In this document: positions 16,525 through 25,660 of the stretch, one piece after another
How positions within the stretch are numbered: position 1 is the stretch's first letter
Layout: the number at the start of each line of letters is the position of its first letter
From: Polaribacter sp. BAL334
GTDB taxonomy: Bacteria; Bacteroidota; Bacteroidia; Flavobacteriales; Flavobacteriaceae
Assembly: GCF_015767435.1 (NCBI RefSeq)
Contig: NZ_JADWOV010000301.1
Span: 186,001 to 250,000 of the forward strand
Direction of reading: 5' to 3'
Length of the DNA stretch: 64,000 bases
Translations under genes and position numbers: made by a program
Notes under the pieces: model-generated
What the model was told of the DNA's origin: nothing
Databases searched by the model: none
The model's input: the letters and a program-made list of their open reading frames with translations, nothing else

Positions 16525-17358
16525 ATGGAACCAAATAAAAACTCGTCGCGAAGACGACAAGAGCCGAAAAAAAGTACGCCATTGAATAGAAAACCTGTAA
16601 AAAAAGAGTTCAGAAAAATAAAACCAACTGTTGTTGCGGATGAATCTTTAGGGATTCGTTTAAACAAATATATTGCCAATTCAGGCGTTTGTTCACGAAG
16701 AGAAGCAGATACTTTTATACAACAAGGAAGTGTTCAAGTAAATGGCAAATTAGTCACAGAAATGGGCTATAAAGTTTTGCCAACAGATGTTGTTCAGTTT
16801 GATGGAACAGGAATTACTCCTGAGCAAAAAAAATATATTTTGCTTAACAAACCTAAAAATTACATCACTACTATGGAAGATGATCGAAGTAGAAAAACAG
16901 TGATGGAATTGGTTGCAAATGCTACAAAAGAAAGAATTTATCCTGTTGGAAGATTGGATAGAAATACCACAGGATTGCTATTATTTACCAATGATGGTGA
17001 TTTGGCCAAAAAATTAACGCACCCAAAACACAATGTTCGAAAATTATATCATGCTTCTTTAGATAGAAAATTGGATGCAAAAGATTTAGAAAAATTAAAA
17101 GGAGAAGTTATTATCGAAGGAAAAAAAGTGTTTATTGATGCTGTTTCTTATGTAGAAGGCGAATCAAAAACGGAAGTTGGCATTGAAATTCACTCAGGAA
17201 GAAATAGAATTGTTCGAAAAATATTTGAACATATTGGCTATAAAGTAACCAAATTAGACAGAGTTGTTTTTGCACAATTGACTAAGAAAAATCTACCAAG
17301 AGGAAGATGGAGAGAACTCACGCAATTGGAAATTAGCAATTTGCAAATGATGAAATAA
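16525..17358 (+). CDS. rluB: RluB-type 23S rRNA pseudouridine synthase
   Basis: 277 residues. A basic, low-complexity N-terminal tail (1-45, many Arg/Lys) precedes an S4 RNA-binding domain (LNKYIANSGVCSRREADTFI). The RsuA/RluB-type catalytic domain carries the catalytic Asp in GRLDRNTTGLLLFTNDGDL, and RNRIVRKIFEHIGYKVTKL is also typical. It should convert a uridine of 23S rRNA (E. coli U2605 equivalent) to pseudouridine. RluB versus RluE/RsuA cannot be fully separated, but length and motifs favour RluB. Own promoter and terminator. Confidence 0.85.
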   Translation: MEPNKNSSRRRQEPKKSTPLNRKPVKKEFRKIKPTVVADESLGIRLNKYIANSGVCSRREADTFIQQGSVQVNGKLVTEMGYKVLPTDVVQFDGTGITPEQKKYILLNKPKNYITTMEDDRSRKTVMELVANATKERIYPVGRLDRNTTGLLLFTNDGDLAKKLTHPKHNVRKLYHASLDRKLDAKDLEKLKGEVIIEGKKVFIDAVSYVEGESKTEVGIEIHSGRNRIVRKIFEHIGYKVTKLDRVVFAQLTKKNLPRGRWRELTQLEISNLQMMK

Positions 17359-17365
17359 TAAATTG

Positions 17366-17394
17366 AAAACCAAGCGAAAAGCTTGGTTTTTTTT
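17366..17394 (+). terminator. Terminator of rluB
   Basis: AAAACCAAGC / GCTTGGTTTT stem with a GAAAA loop and a run of U, 8 bp past the rluB stop. Confidence 0.85.
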
Positions 17395-17422
17395 ATTTGT
17401 AATTTAATTTTCTAAAAAATAA

Positions 17423-17454
17423 AAAACCCAAAAACATCATCGTTTTTGGGTTTT
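17423..17454 (-). terminator. Terminator of tRNA-Phe
   Basis: 13-bp perfect stem (AAAACCCAAAAAC and its complement) with a 6-nt loop, directly past the 3' end of tRNA-Phe on the minus strand and followed by a U-rich tract. Confidence 0.75.
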
Positions 17455-17458
17455 GTTG

Positions 17459-17531
17459 TGGTATCTCCAGGAATCGAACCAGGGACACAAGGATTTTCAG
17501 TCCTTTGCTCTACCAACTGAGCTAAGATACC
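17459..17531 (-). tRNA. tRNA-Phe (anticodon GAA)
   Basis: 73-nt cloverleaf read on the minus strand. The acceptor stem is GGTATCT/AGATACC, the D-arm contains AGCTCAGTTGGTAGAGC, the anticodon stem AAGGA/TCCTT encloses loop CTGAAAA with GAA at 17496-17498, and the T-arm is CCTGGTTCGATTCCTGG. The discriminator base is A and the CCA end is not encoded. It is a lone tRNA with its own terminator. Confidence 0.95.
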
Positions 17532-17600
17532 ATTCTTAAGCGGATGCAAATATAAAATGTTTTTTTATATCTACTAACTAAAATTTAAAAAAATCTGTTG

Positions 17601-17608
17601 TATTTTTG
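17601..17608 (+). promoter_or_regulatory. -7 element (TATTTTTG) for the coaX cluster
   Basis: Exact TAnnTTTG 20 nt before the coaX ATG; no clear TTG at -33. Confidence 0.5.
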
Positions 17609-17628
17609 AACTTCATTTAAAATTAGGA

Positions 17629-18357
17629 ATGAATTTAGCAATTGATGTTGGAAATACAAGAGTGAAAGCAGCTGTTTTTCATGGAGATAACTTAATTGAA
17701 GTCACTATTTTTCCTGTCGAAAAAATCATTTCTGAAATTAAATTTATAACGAAAAAATACACCTTAAATGATGCAATCATCTCTAGTGTTGCTTTTATTT
17801 CAGAAAAAAAATTAGAAAAATTAAGAAAAATCCTTTTGCTTTTAGAGGTTTCATCAGCGATGAAACTCCCTTTTCACAATCTTTACAAAACTCCAAAAAC
17901 TCTTGGTGCGGACAGGATAGCACTTATTGCGGCTGCAACAAAATCATTTCCAAATAAAAATGTATTGGTTATTGATGCAGGAACATGCATAACTTTTGAC
18001 TTTGTTGACAAGAATGCAACCTATTTTGGTGGTGCAATTTCACTTGGAATAGCCATGAGGTTCAAAGCGCTGCATCATTTTACTGGCAAATTACCACTAT
18101 TAGATAAAAAATATCTTGATAAATTTATTGGGCAAAGTACTGAAGAAAGTATAAATTCAGGGGTTGTAAATGGCGTAATTCAAGAAATTGAAGGCGTTAT
18201 TGGGCAATACAAACAAAAATTTAATGATTTTACAATAGTTTTAACAGGAGGAGATACAAATTTCTTGTCTAAACAATTAAAAAGTAGCATATTTGCCAAT
18301 CAAAATTTCCTCCTTGAAGGACTGAACGAACTATTGATTTTTAACAAAAACAAATGA
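17629..18357 (+). CDS. coaX: Type III pantothenate kinase
   Basis: 242 residues of ASKHA fold. It phosphorylates pantothenate, the first step of coenzyme A synthesis. Motifs: phosphate-1 IDVGNTRVKAAVF at the N-terminus, PKTLGADRIALIAA, phosphate-2 VIDAGTCITFDFVD with catalytic Asp, and GGAISLG plus VLTGGD further on. Length is typical. It starts a long same-strand run and its stop overlaps the ATG of the next gene. Confidence 0.92.
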   Translation: MNLAIDVGNTRVKAAVFHGDNLIEVTIFPVEKIISEIKFITKKYTLNDAIISSVAFISEKKLEKLRKILLLLEVSSAMKLPFHNLYKTPKTLGADRIALIAAATKSFPNKNVLVIDAGTCITFDFVDKNATYFGGAISLGIAMRFKALHHFTGKLPLLDKKYLDKFIGQSTEESINSGVVNGVIQEIEGVIGQYKQKFNDFTIVLTGGDTNFLSKQLKSSIFANQNFLLEGLNELLIFNKNK

Positions 18358-19649
18358 TTAGAAATATTCTAATACCTTTTATCTTTTTTATAACTGCGTC
18401 AACTCTTTTAGCTCAAAGAACCAATTCTTCTCCCTATTCTTTTTTTGGTATTGGAGAAAAGTTTAGCAACACAACTGTTGAACAAAGTTCAATGGGTGGA
18501 ATTGGAGTTGCTTTCAGCAATTATGGTTTTTTAAACTTTACAAATCCAGCTGCATATGCAGATTTAAAGTTTGCAACTTACTCCTTTGGTATGTTGAATA
18601 ATGATTTAACTGTAAAAAGCGCAACATCTTCTCAAAGCAGTACTTCAACGAGTTTATCATATATTGCTCTTGGATTTCCAATTGGATCAAAAGCAGGATT
18701 TTCTGCTGGGATGCAACCAGTTTCATCAATAGGATATTCACTCTCAACATCTGTTTTTGATGCAGATGATCGATTAACTCAACTGAGTATTTTTGAAGGT
18801 AATGGTGGTGTAAATCGTTTATACGGAAGTTTTGGAATGAAAATTACCAAAAATTTATCTTTAGGAATTGAAGGTGATTTTAATTTTGGTAATATTGAAA
18901 ACGGAATTTCAGTTTTAAGAGCAGATGTGTCACTTTCTACTAAATATAATGAAGTAAGCAGAGTTAGTGGAGGTTCTTTAAAATTTGGAATGCAATATCA
19001 TAAAGAACTTGAAAATAAATTAGTAATTAGCACAGGAGCAACTATCAAACTTGCGAACAGTTTAACTGTAACAGGTGATGATTACTTATATTCATTGACA
19101 TTTTCTCCTACAGGAAATGAAGTTCCAAGAGATACTATTTCTTCAAACCGAATTTCAGGAAGCTTTAATTTGCCAGTTAAAACAAATTTTGGAATTGGAA
19201 TTGGAAAATTTGATAACTGGTATGCAGGAATTGAATATGAAAATCAAGATGCTTTGACAACAACAGGTTTATTATCTGGAGGAACAAACAGTGCGTACAA
19301 TTATGGAAAATCTAGCCGAATTTCATTTGGTGGATTTTTTCTTCCAAAAGTTAATTCTATTTCAAGTTATTGGGAAAGAGTTACTTACAGGGCTGGTTTG
19401 CGATATGAAAAAACAGGATTATCTGTTGATGGTTCTGGTTCAAATACTAATTTTACACCAATTGATGATTTTGGCATATCTTTTGGTTTAGGGTTACCAT
19501 TAAAAAGATTATCAACCATAAACATGGGATTTGAGTTTGGTAAAAGAGGTACTTTACAAAATAATTTGATTCAAGAAAATTATTTTAATTTAAGAGTAAG
19601 CTTATCACTAACAGATATGAACTGGTTTATACAAAGAAAAATTGATTAA
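18354..19649 (+). CDS. Outer-membrane beta-barrel protein of the coaX-lptC cluster
   Basis: 431 residues with a signal peptide (1-20, ending TLLAQ). The mature part is an alternating hydrophobic/polar beta-strand pattern rich in Gly, Ser and Asn with the FadL/OmpP1-like opening SSPYSFFGIGE and NPAAYADLKF, so it is very likely an outer-membrane barrel. The substrate is unknown. The gene overlaps coaX by 4 bp and is followed at once by a TPR protein and lptC, a context of envelope biogenesis. Confidence 0.78.
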   Translation: MIRNILIPFIFFITASTLLAQRTNSSPYSFFGIGEKFSNTTVEQSSMGGIGVAFSNYGFLNFTNPAAYADLKFATYSFGMLNNDLTVKSATSSQSSTSTSLSYIALGFPIGSKAGFSAGMQPVSSIGYSLSTSVFDADDRLTQLSIFEGNGGVNRLYGSFGMKITKNLSLGIEGDFNFGNIENGISVLRADVSLSTKYNEVSRVSGGSLKFGMQYHKELENKLVISTGATIKLANSLTVTGDDYLYSLTFSPTGNEVPRDTISSNRISGSFNLPVKTNFGIGIGKFDNWYAGIEYENQDALTTTGLLSGGTNSAYNYGKSSRISFGGFFLPKVNSISSYWERVTYRAGLRYEKTGLSVDGSGSNTNFTPIDDFGISFGLGLPLKRLSTINMGFEFGKRGTLQNNLIQENYFNLRVSLSLTDMNWFIQRKID

Positions 19650-19665
19650 CAAATACCAACAAAAA

Positions 19666-21009
19666 ATGAAAAATTTTACATTACTTATAGCTGCAACTAT
19701 GCTTTTTACAGTAGTAAAAACGAATGCTCAGGAAGATTTAACGCAAGAATGTACCATTAAATATAATTTATTTAAAGGAGATTTTAATTCAAAAAAGTTT
19801 GATGATGCTTATACAAATTGGATTTTTTTGATGGATAAATGTCCAGATTTGTCTGTAAATATTTACAAATACGGTTCAACTTTAGCTGAGGAAGTAAAAA
19901 AAGATCCAGCATTGGCTAAAAAAGTATACGAACAAAGATTAAAGTATTATCCAAATGATAATCCTGCAAAAGTTCACAGTGATTATGCTGATTATTTAGC
20001 AAAAAATAATTTAGCTTCTGATGATGAAATTTTTGCAATTCTTGAAAAAGCGTATAAAATTTCTCCTAGAGATATGAGCGTAAAAAATATTTACAAATAT
20101 TTTCAAGGAGTAACTGATAAATTTAAAGATAATGATCCAAAAAGAGTTTTTGATACCTATGATGACGTAATTGAATCGATTGGAGAAAAGTTAGATGACT
20201 ATACAACAAAAATCAATGAACTTACAAAAGATTCAACAAAAGTTTTAGATGAAAGACAAAAAAGGTCATTGAATGCTTATCAAATAAATTCAGGAGCATT
20301 AGGTCAAATTGAGGAAGGATTAGACAATATTATTTCTGAAATTGCAACTTGTGATAGATTGATTCCTTTGTACAAAAGAGATTTTGAAACCTATAAAACA
20401 GATGCAACTTGGTTAAGAAGAGCTGTATCAAGAATGTTTAATAAAGGTTGTCAAGAAGATCCATTATTTGAAACACTTGCAAAAGCATATGCTGAAGCAA
20501 CTCCAAGTCCAGATTCTTATACATTTTATGCAGGTATTTTAGATAAAAACGGAGATGCAGCAGGAGCAAATGCAATGCGAAAAAAAGCCTTTGATTTAGA
20601 AACTGATCCTTTGAAAAAAGCAAAATATAAATTGAATGCTGCAGAGCAAGCAAAATCAAGAGGACAACTTTCTGTTGCAAGAGCTTTAGCGAGAGAGGCA
20701 TTAAGTTATAACCCAAATTACGGAAAAGCATATTTATTGATTGGAAGATTATATCAATCTAGTGTTAATGAATGTGGAAACAACGAATTTGAAAAAAGAA
20801 TGGTATATGCAGCAGCTTTAAGACAAGCTCAAAAAGCAGCAGCTGTTGACCCAAGTATAGGTTCAACTGCAGCAAGATACATTGCAAGTTATAAAGGAAA
20901 CTTGCCAGATAAGAAAACAATTTTTACTTCTGGAAAAAGAGAAGGTGATTCATATTCAATCAAATGTTGGATTGGCGAAACCGTAACTATTGATTCTAAC
21001 GGAAAATAA
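19666..21009 (+). CDS. Exported TPR-repeat protein
   Basis: 447 residues starting at ATG 19666, which opens a clear signal peptide (MKNFTLLIAATMLFTVVKTNAQ). A longer frame starting TTG at 19642 would disrupt this and overlap the previous gene. The mature protein is all-helical with tetratricopeptide-like units, for instance GDFNSKKFDDAYTNWIFLMDKCP near the start and SRGQLSVARALAREALSYNP plus GKAYLLIGRLYQSS near the end. It probably acts as a periplasmic scaffold. The stop overlaps the lptC start (TAATG), so it is translationally coupled to LPS export. Confidence 0.8.
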   Translation: MKNFTLLIAATMLFTVVKTNAQEDLTQECTIKYNLFKGDFNSKKFDDAYTNWIFLMDKCPDLSVNIYKYGSTLAEEVKKDPALAKKVYEQRLKYYPNDNPAKVHSDYADYLAKNNLASDDEIFAILEKAYKISPRDMSVKNIYKYFQGVTDKFKDNDPKRVFDTYDDVIESIGEKLDDYTTKINELTKDSTKVLDERQKRSLNAYQINSGALGQIEEGLDNIISEIATCDRLIPLYKRDFETYKTDATWLRRAVSRMFNKGCQEDPLFETLAKAYAEATPSPDSYTFYAGILDKNGDAAGANAMRKKAFDLETDPLKKAKYKLNAAEQAKSRGQLSVARALAREALSYNPNYGKAYLLIGRLYQSSVNECGNNEFEKRMVYAAALRQAQKAAAVDPSIGSTAARYIASYKGNLPDKKTIFTSGKREGDSYSIKCWIGETVTIDSNGK

Positions 21010-21575
21010 TGAACCGTTTTAAAGACTTTTTAATAAAAAGCATTGCTGTAACTTTTTGTTCAGTAATGCTTTTTTCTTGTACTAATAATACTCAAAAAGT
21101 CAGAGATTTTTTGGCAGATAAAAATTTGCCTCTCGGAATTGCAAGAGACGCAAATCATGTTTACAAAGATTCAGGGAGAATCACTTCAAAATTAATCACT
21201 CCAATAATGCTCGATTTTAGCAATCGAGATGAACATCCTTATAATGAGTTTCCAAATGGTATAAAAATCATTAACTTTGAAAAAAATACAATTGACTCAG
21301 TAACCATAACAGGAAAATATGCGATTACATATTCCAAAACTTCCATTTCAGAAATAAGAGGAAAAGTATTGGTTGTGAATCACACAGACAGATCAATCTT
21401 AAAAACAGAACAACTTTTTTGGGATGAAAAAACCAAATATTTTGTATCGGAAAAAGCATTTATGTTGATCAAAGAAAATGATACAATTTATGGAATTGGT
21501 TTCGAATCAAAAGACGATTTAAGTGAACATTTGGCAAAAAAAACAACAGGAAGATTAGAATCAACAGAAGAATAA
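21009..21575 (+). CDS. lptC: LptC-like LPS export lipoprotein
   Basis: 188 residues. N-terminal signal with lipobox (VMLFSC, Cys24) rather than the transmembrane anchor of E. coli LptC. The mature region has the beta-jellyroll pattern and wording typical of Bacteroidetes LptC (NEFPNGIKIINFEKN, ITGKYAITYSKTSISEIRG, LKTEQLFWDEKTKYFVSE). It should sit on the periplasmic side of the inner membrane and relay LPS from LptB2FG to LptA. Confidence 0.82.
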   Translation: MNRFKDFLIKSIAVTFCSVMLFSCTNNTQKVRDFLADKNLPLGIARDANHVYKDSGRITSKLITPIMLDFSNRDEHPYNEFPNGIKIINFEKNTIDSVTITGKYAITYSKTSISEIRGKVLVVNHTDRSILKTEQLFWDEKTKYFVSEKAFMLIKENDTIYGIGFESKDDLSEHLAKKTTGRLESTEE

Positions 21576-21578
21576 ATT

Positions 21579-21779
21579 ATGAACAGACTTTGGAAATTTT
21601 TTCAGTACGGATATTTAATGATTGCATTTATTTGTATTGTAGAAGGAATAGTTCGTTGGAATTCTGATAGATCAAGATCCTATTTATTTATAGGTTTTGC
21701 TATTTTAATTACCATCGTATTTTTCTTTAAAAGACATTTCAGAAAAAAAGTAGAAAAGAGAAATAGTCAAAACAAGTAG
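21579..21779 (+). CDS. Small two-helix membrane protein
   Basis: 66 residues with two hydrophobic helices (about 10-24 and 35-50) separated by a short charged loop (RWNSDRSRSY), ending in a basic tail (RHFRKKVEKR). It lies 3 bp after lptC and 8 bp before the CNNM protein, so it belongs to the operon. I do not recognise the family. Its place suggests a role in the LPS/envelope functions of its neighbours. Confidence 0.65.
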   Translation: MNRLWKFFQYGYLMIAFICIVEGIVRWNSDRSRSYLFIGFAILITIVFFFKRHFRKKVEKRNSQNK

Positions 21780-21787
21780 TATTTTTG

Positions 21788-23056
21788 ATGCTCATGGAAA
21801 TAGAACTGATTATTATCTTTACTTCAATTTTATTATCCGCTTTTTTTTCGGGAATGGAAATTGCATTTGTTTCAGCCAACAAATTGCACATTGAACTCGA
21901 AAAAAAGAGAGAAGGTTTTATTCCTAAAATTCTAAAAAAAATCACTCATAAATCATCTAAATTTATCACTACAATGTTGGTTGGAAACAATATTTCATTG
22001 GTGATTTATAGTTATTATATGGGCAGAATTTTGGTGAGATTATTGCCATTAGAAAATTATAATGAGTTTACCAATTTGTTAGTTCAAACTGTTATTTCCA
22101 CCATTATAATCCTAATTACAGCTGAATTTTTACCCAAAGCAATTTTTAGAATTTATGCTAATGATGCTTTAAAAATTTTTGCGATTCCTGCTTTTTTCTT
22201 TTACTATTTATTTCATTTTTTCTCTTCTTTCATCACTGCAATTTCTGATTTTTTTCTACGAATTTTTTTCAAAGTAAAAGCGGATGAACAACAAACAGAA
22301 TTTAGCAAAGAAGAATTGGGGAATTATATCAATGAACAATTAGAAACGGGAAATGATGATGATATTATGGATTCTGAAATCCAGATTTTTCAAAATGCTT
22401 TGATTTTTCAGAATGTAAAAGCTCGTGAAGTGATGGTTCCAAGAACAGAAATTGTTGCTTTGGAAATGCATGACAAAGTTGTGAATTTGAAAAATTTATT
22501 TATTGAAACGGGCTTGTCTAAAATCCTGATTTATCAAAATTCTATGGATGATATTGTTGGTTATGTGAATGCATTTGAACTTTTTAAAAAACCAAAAACT
22601 ATTAAATCTGTCATTTTACCACTTGAAATTGTTCCTGAATCTATGATGATTAATGATATTTTGAATACATTAATAAAAAAACGAAAAAGTGTTGCAGTGG
22701 TTGTTGATGAATATGGAGGAACATCAGGAATGATTACTGTTGAGGATATAGTGGAAGAACTTTTTGGAGAAATTGAAGATGAACATGATGTTCAAGAATA
22801 TATAGAAGAAAAAATAAGTGAAACTGAATTCAAATTCTCTGCTCGAATTGAAGTAGATTATTTGAATGAAGAATATGATTTAGAAATTCCCAAATCAGAA
22901 GCTTATGAAACATTGGGTGGTTTTATCATAGAACATACAGAAAATATCCCTAGTGAAAATGACAAAATTCTTATCAAAGGTTTTGAAATTACTGTACTTA
23001 AAATGAGTGGTGCAAAAATTGAAGAAGTGTATTTGAGAATTTTAGAAGTTGATTAA
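21788..23056 (+). CDS. CNNM/CBS-domain membrane protein (hemolysin C/CorB family)
   Basis: 422 residues from ATG 21788; ATG 21794 is an equally plausible start. The N-terminal CNNM (DUF21) domain has three to four helices with the typical SAFFSGMEIAFVSANKLHIE start. Then come paired CBS domains (VMVPRTEIVALE ... VAVVVDEYGGTSGMITVEDIVEELFGEIEDE) and a C-terminal CorC/HlyC domain (LGGFIIEHTENIP). Bacterial members are Mg2+/Co2+ efflux or related transporters; the hemolysin name is historical. GldE of gliding bacteria is a relative, but I see no gliding genes next to it. Confidence 0.82.
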   Translation: MLMEIELIIIFTSILLSAFFSGMEIAFVSANKLHIELEKKREGFIPKILKKITHKSSKFITTMLVGNNISLVIYSYYMGRILVRLLPLENYNEFTNLLVQTVISTIIILITAEFLPKAIFRIYANDALKIFAIPAFFFYYLFHFFSSFITAISDFFLRIFFKVKADEQQTEFSKEELGNYINEQLETGNDDDIMDSEIQIFQNALIFQNVKAREVMVPRTEIVALEMHDKVVNLKNLFIETGLSKILIYQNSMDDIVGYVNAFELFKKPKTIKSVILPLEIVPESMMINDILNTLIKKRKSVAVVVDEYGGTSGMITVEDIVEELFGEIEDEHDVQEYIEEKISETEFKFSARIEVDYLNEEYDLEIPKSEAYETLGGFIIEHTENIPSENDKILIKGFEITVLKMSGAKIEEVYLRILEVD

Positions 23057-23119
23057 AATTGTGTTTACAATTCATTCAAAAACAAGCAATTCATTACCTT
23101 ATATTATATCAAAAATCGG

Positions 23120-23151
23120 TTGCAATATTCAACTCAAAAATCGTATATTCG
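23120..23151 (+). promoter_or_regulatory. Possible promoter of the PpiD-like gene
   Basis: TTG at 23120-23122, 21-bp spacer, TATATTCG at 23144-23151 (one mismatch to TAnnTTTG), 25 nt before the ATG. Confidence 0.4.
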
Positions 23152-23176
23152 CCACCTGAAATTAAATCAATGACGC

Positions 23177-25267
23177 ATGGCAGTTTTATCAAAAATTAGA
23201 GAACGTTCAATGTTCTTAATCATTATTATTGGATTAGCACTTTTTGCATTTGTATTGGATCCATCTACTTTAGGCGATTTTTTCAACTCAAGTAAAATGA
23301 ATGAAGTTGGAGAAATTAATGGAGAATCTATCACAACTCAAGAATTTATCCAAGAAGTAGAACAATACAAACAACAAGTAGGTGCAAATGTTCCTGAAAT
23401 GCAAGCAGTGAATGCTGTTTGGGAAAATATCATCAGAAAAAAAATCTACCAAAATCAACTTGCAGAAGCAGGAATTACGATTGGTGAAGCTGATGTTTGG
23501 AACGAAATAATTAGTGCACCTTTTGTGCAAAGTAGTCCTGAGTATCAGAATGAAGCAGGTTTGTTTGACGAACAAAAGTTCAAACAATTTTTAGCAGATA
23601 CTAAAGAAAACAACAAGGATTTGTGGGCTCAATGGTCTAATTATATGAATCAAGTCAAAGAAAATCTAGCAACAACTACCTATAATAATTTGATAACTGC
23701 AGGTTTGGGAGCTTCTTTGAAAGAAGGTGAAAATGAATACATTTATGAAAATAAAAAGTTGAATGCAGAATATGTGTATGTTCCTTTTACTTCAATTTCA
23801 GATGATGTTGTAAAAATAAAAAAATCAGAAATTGAAGCTTATATAAAAGATCATGAAGCTGATTTTAAAGTAGATGCTTCTGTAGATATTTCTTATGTAT
23901 CTTTTGATATTTTACCAACGTTAGAAGATGAAAATGAGTTGAAATCGGATGTTGCTTCTTTGATTGAAGACTTTAAATTATCAACAAACGATGCTATTTT
24001 CTTATCAGAAAATGAATCAGACACTAGTTTAAATGATGCTTTTCAATTCAAAAATCAAGTAAATGCTGAAGTTTCTGGAAGTATTTTTTCAGGAGCAAAA
24101 GGAGATGTTTTTGGACCGTATAAAGACAATGGATTTTTAAAGATTTCAAAAATTACTGAAATAGCACAAATGCCAGATTCTGTAAAAGCAAGTCACATTT
24201 TGATTCCTTTTGTAGGTTCGCAAAGAGCTACACCAGAAATCACAAGAACTGAAGACGATGCTAAAAAATTAGCTGACAGTATTTTAACTGTTGTAAAAAC
24301 TACAAAAGCGAAGTTTGAAAGTTTAGCGAAAGAATTTTCATCTGACAAATCAAATGCTGATAAAGGTGGAGATTTAGATTGGTTTACATATAACACAATG
24401 ACTCCTGAGTTTAGAGATTTTACTTTTAAAGGAAAAACAGGAGAAATGGGTGTCGTTAAAACTCCTTTTGGATTTCATATTATAAAAATTGACGAACAAA
24501 GAAACAATCAAAATGTTGTAAAATTAGCAACTTTAAGTAGAAAAATTGTTCCTTCTGAAGCTACAGAGAATAGTGTTTTTAGAAGTGCAGAAGAATTTTC
24601 GTTGGCATTATCAAACAACAAAAAGTTTGATGATGTTGCCAAGCAAAAAAAATACACAGCAAAACCTGCTGTTGGAATAAAAGCTTTGGATGAAAATGTT
24701 CCAGGATTGGGAATGCAAAGACAAATTGTAAGTTGGGCTTTCAATAAAGAGACAAAAATTGGTGATTTCAAACGTTTTGATTTAGAAGGAAAACACGTTG
24801 TTGTTACCTTGACAGCTACTCAAGAAAAAGGATTGATGTCTGCAGACAAAGCAATTAATACAGTAAGACCTATTTTAGTAAACGAGAAAAAAGCAGCAAT
24901 GTTAGTTGAAAAACTAAATGGTTCTAGTTTACAAGATATTGCTAAAAAGAACAATACAAATGTAAGAACTGCTGAAAGCGTTACTCTAAAAAGTCCTACA
25001 CTTTCTGGAGTTGGAGTAGAACCTAAAATTGTTGGTGCAATGTATCATGCTAAGGAAAACAAAATTTACAATGCAATTGTTGGTGATAGAGGAGTATATG
25101 CTTTTAAAGTAACGAAAAAAGAAAACCCTACAGCATTGCCAAATTACGAAATCAATAGAAAAAGAATTGTTGATACAAGAAAAAACTCAACCTATAAAAT
25201 GTATGAAGCAATTAAAAAAGCTTCAGATATTGAAGATAATAGAGCCAATATTTATTCAGTAAATTGA
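23177..25267 (+). CDS. ppiD: PpiD/SurA-like periplasmic peptidylprolyl isomerase
   Basis: 696 residues. A single N-terminal membrane anchor (about 11-28, MFLIIIIGLALFAFVLDP) leads into a SurA_N-like helical chaperone region. A parvulin rotamase domain lies at about 335-450: VKASHILIPFVGSQ, GGDLDWFTYNTMTPEF and GVVKTPFGFHIIKIDE. A second chaperone-like half follows. The protein should help outer-membrane proteins fold at the periplasmic face of the inner membrane, which fits its place behind lptC and an outer-membrane barrel gene. A strong terminator follows. Confidence 0.87.
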   Translation: MAVLSKIRERSMFLIIIIGLALFAFVLDPSTLGDFFNSSKMNEVGEINGESITTQEFIQEVEQYKQQVGANVPEMQAVNAVWENIIRKKIYQNQLAEAGITIGEADVWNEIISAPFVQSSPEYQNEAGLFDEQKFKQFLADTKENNKDLWAQWSNYMNQVKENLATTTYNNLITAGLGASLKEGENEYIYENKKLNAEYVYVPFTSISDDVVKIKKSEIEAYIKDHEADFKVDASVDISYVSFDILPTLEDENELKSDVASLIEDFKLSTNDAIFLSENESDTSLNDAFQFKNQVNAEVSGSIFSGAKGDVFGPYKDNGFLKISKITEIAQMPDSVKASHILIPFVGSQRATPEITRTEDDAKKLADSILTVVKTTKAKFESLAKEFSSDKSNADKGGDLDWFTYNTMTPEFRDFTFKGKTGEMGVVKTPFGFHIIKIDEQRNNQNVVKLATLSRKIVPSEATENSVFRSAEEFSLALSNNKKFDDVAKQKKYTAKPAVGIKALDENVPGLGMQRQIVSWAFNKETKIGDFKRFDLEGKHVVVTLTATQEKGLMSADKAINTVRPILVNEKKAAMLVEKLNGSSLQDIAKKNNTNVRTAESVTLKSPTLSGVGVEPKIVGAMYHAKENKIYNAIVGDRGVYAFKVTKKENPTALPNYEINRKRIVDTRKNSTYKMYEAIKKASDIEDNRANIYSVN

Positions 25268-25302
25268 TAGGATTACCCATCAAAATTACTGTTTTAAAAA
25301 AT

Positions 25303-25343
25303 AAAAATGCCCCAAAAAGTCAATTGCTTTTTGGGGCATTTTT
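25303..25343 (+). terminator. Terminator of the PpiD-like gene
   Basis: 17-bp perfect stem (AAAAATGCCCCAAAAAG with its complement) with a 7-nt loop and a U tract; the strongest hairpin in the window. Confidence 0.9.
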
Positions 25344-25591
25344 AAATATGTGATAGAAATTTTTGAATATCAGATTTTCAATTTTAAGTTAACAAATCCA
25401 AATTATTATTAAATTGAAAACCTTGAAGATTAGTATATTGATCAAAATACTTTCCTAAAGTAGAAAAAGTAGGTATATAATGAAATTCTAAAATCTATTT
25501 TTATATACTCATCAAGAATAATTCACAAAAGAATTGATAAAAAGAAAGAAAAATATTTTTAAAAATAGAAATAAAACATACTTTCAAGAAT
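25344..25591. other. Gene-free AT-rich spacer
   Basis: About 250 bp between the ppiD terminator and a small GC-rich element. I see no supported open frame, RNA or promoter here. Confidence 0.5.
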
Positions 25592-25660
25592 GAGAATTAA
25601 TTTTCCCGCCCTTTGGGCACCTCCCGAATAAGTCGGGAGGAATTTAAAGGAGAGAATTAA
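25592..25660. repeat. GC-rich palindromic element flanked by 9-bp direct repeats
   Basis: Two compact hairpins, GCCCTTTGGGC (25608-25618) and CTCCCGA-ATAAG-TCGGGAG (25621-25639), stand out in very AT-rich DNA. The block is flanked by perfect copies of GAGAATTAA at 25592-25600 and 25652-25660; the second contains the galE stop codon. This resembles the footprint of a small non-autonomous inserted element (REP/MITE-like) with a target duplication. It could also serve as the galE terminator. Confidence 0.45.
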
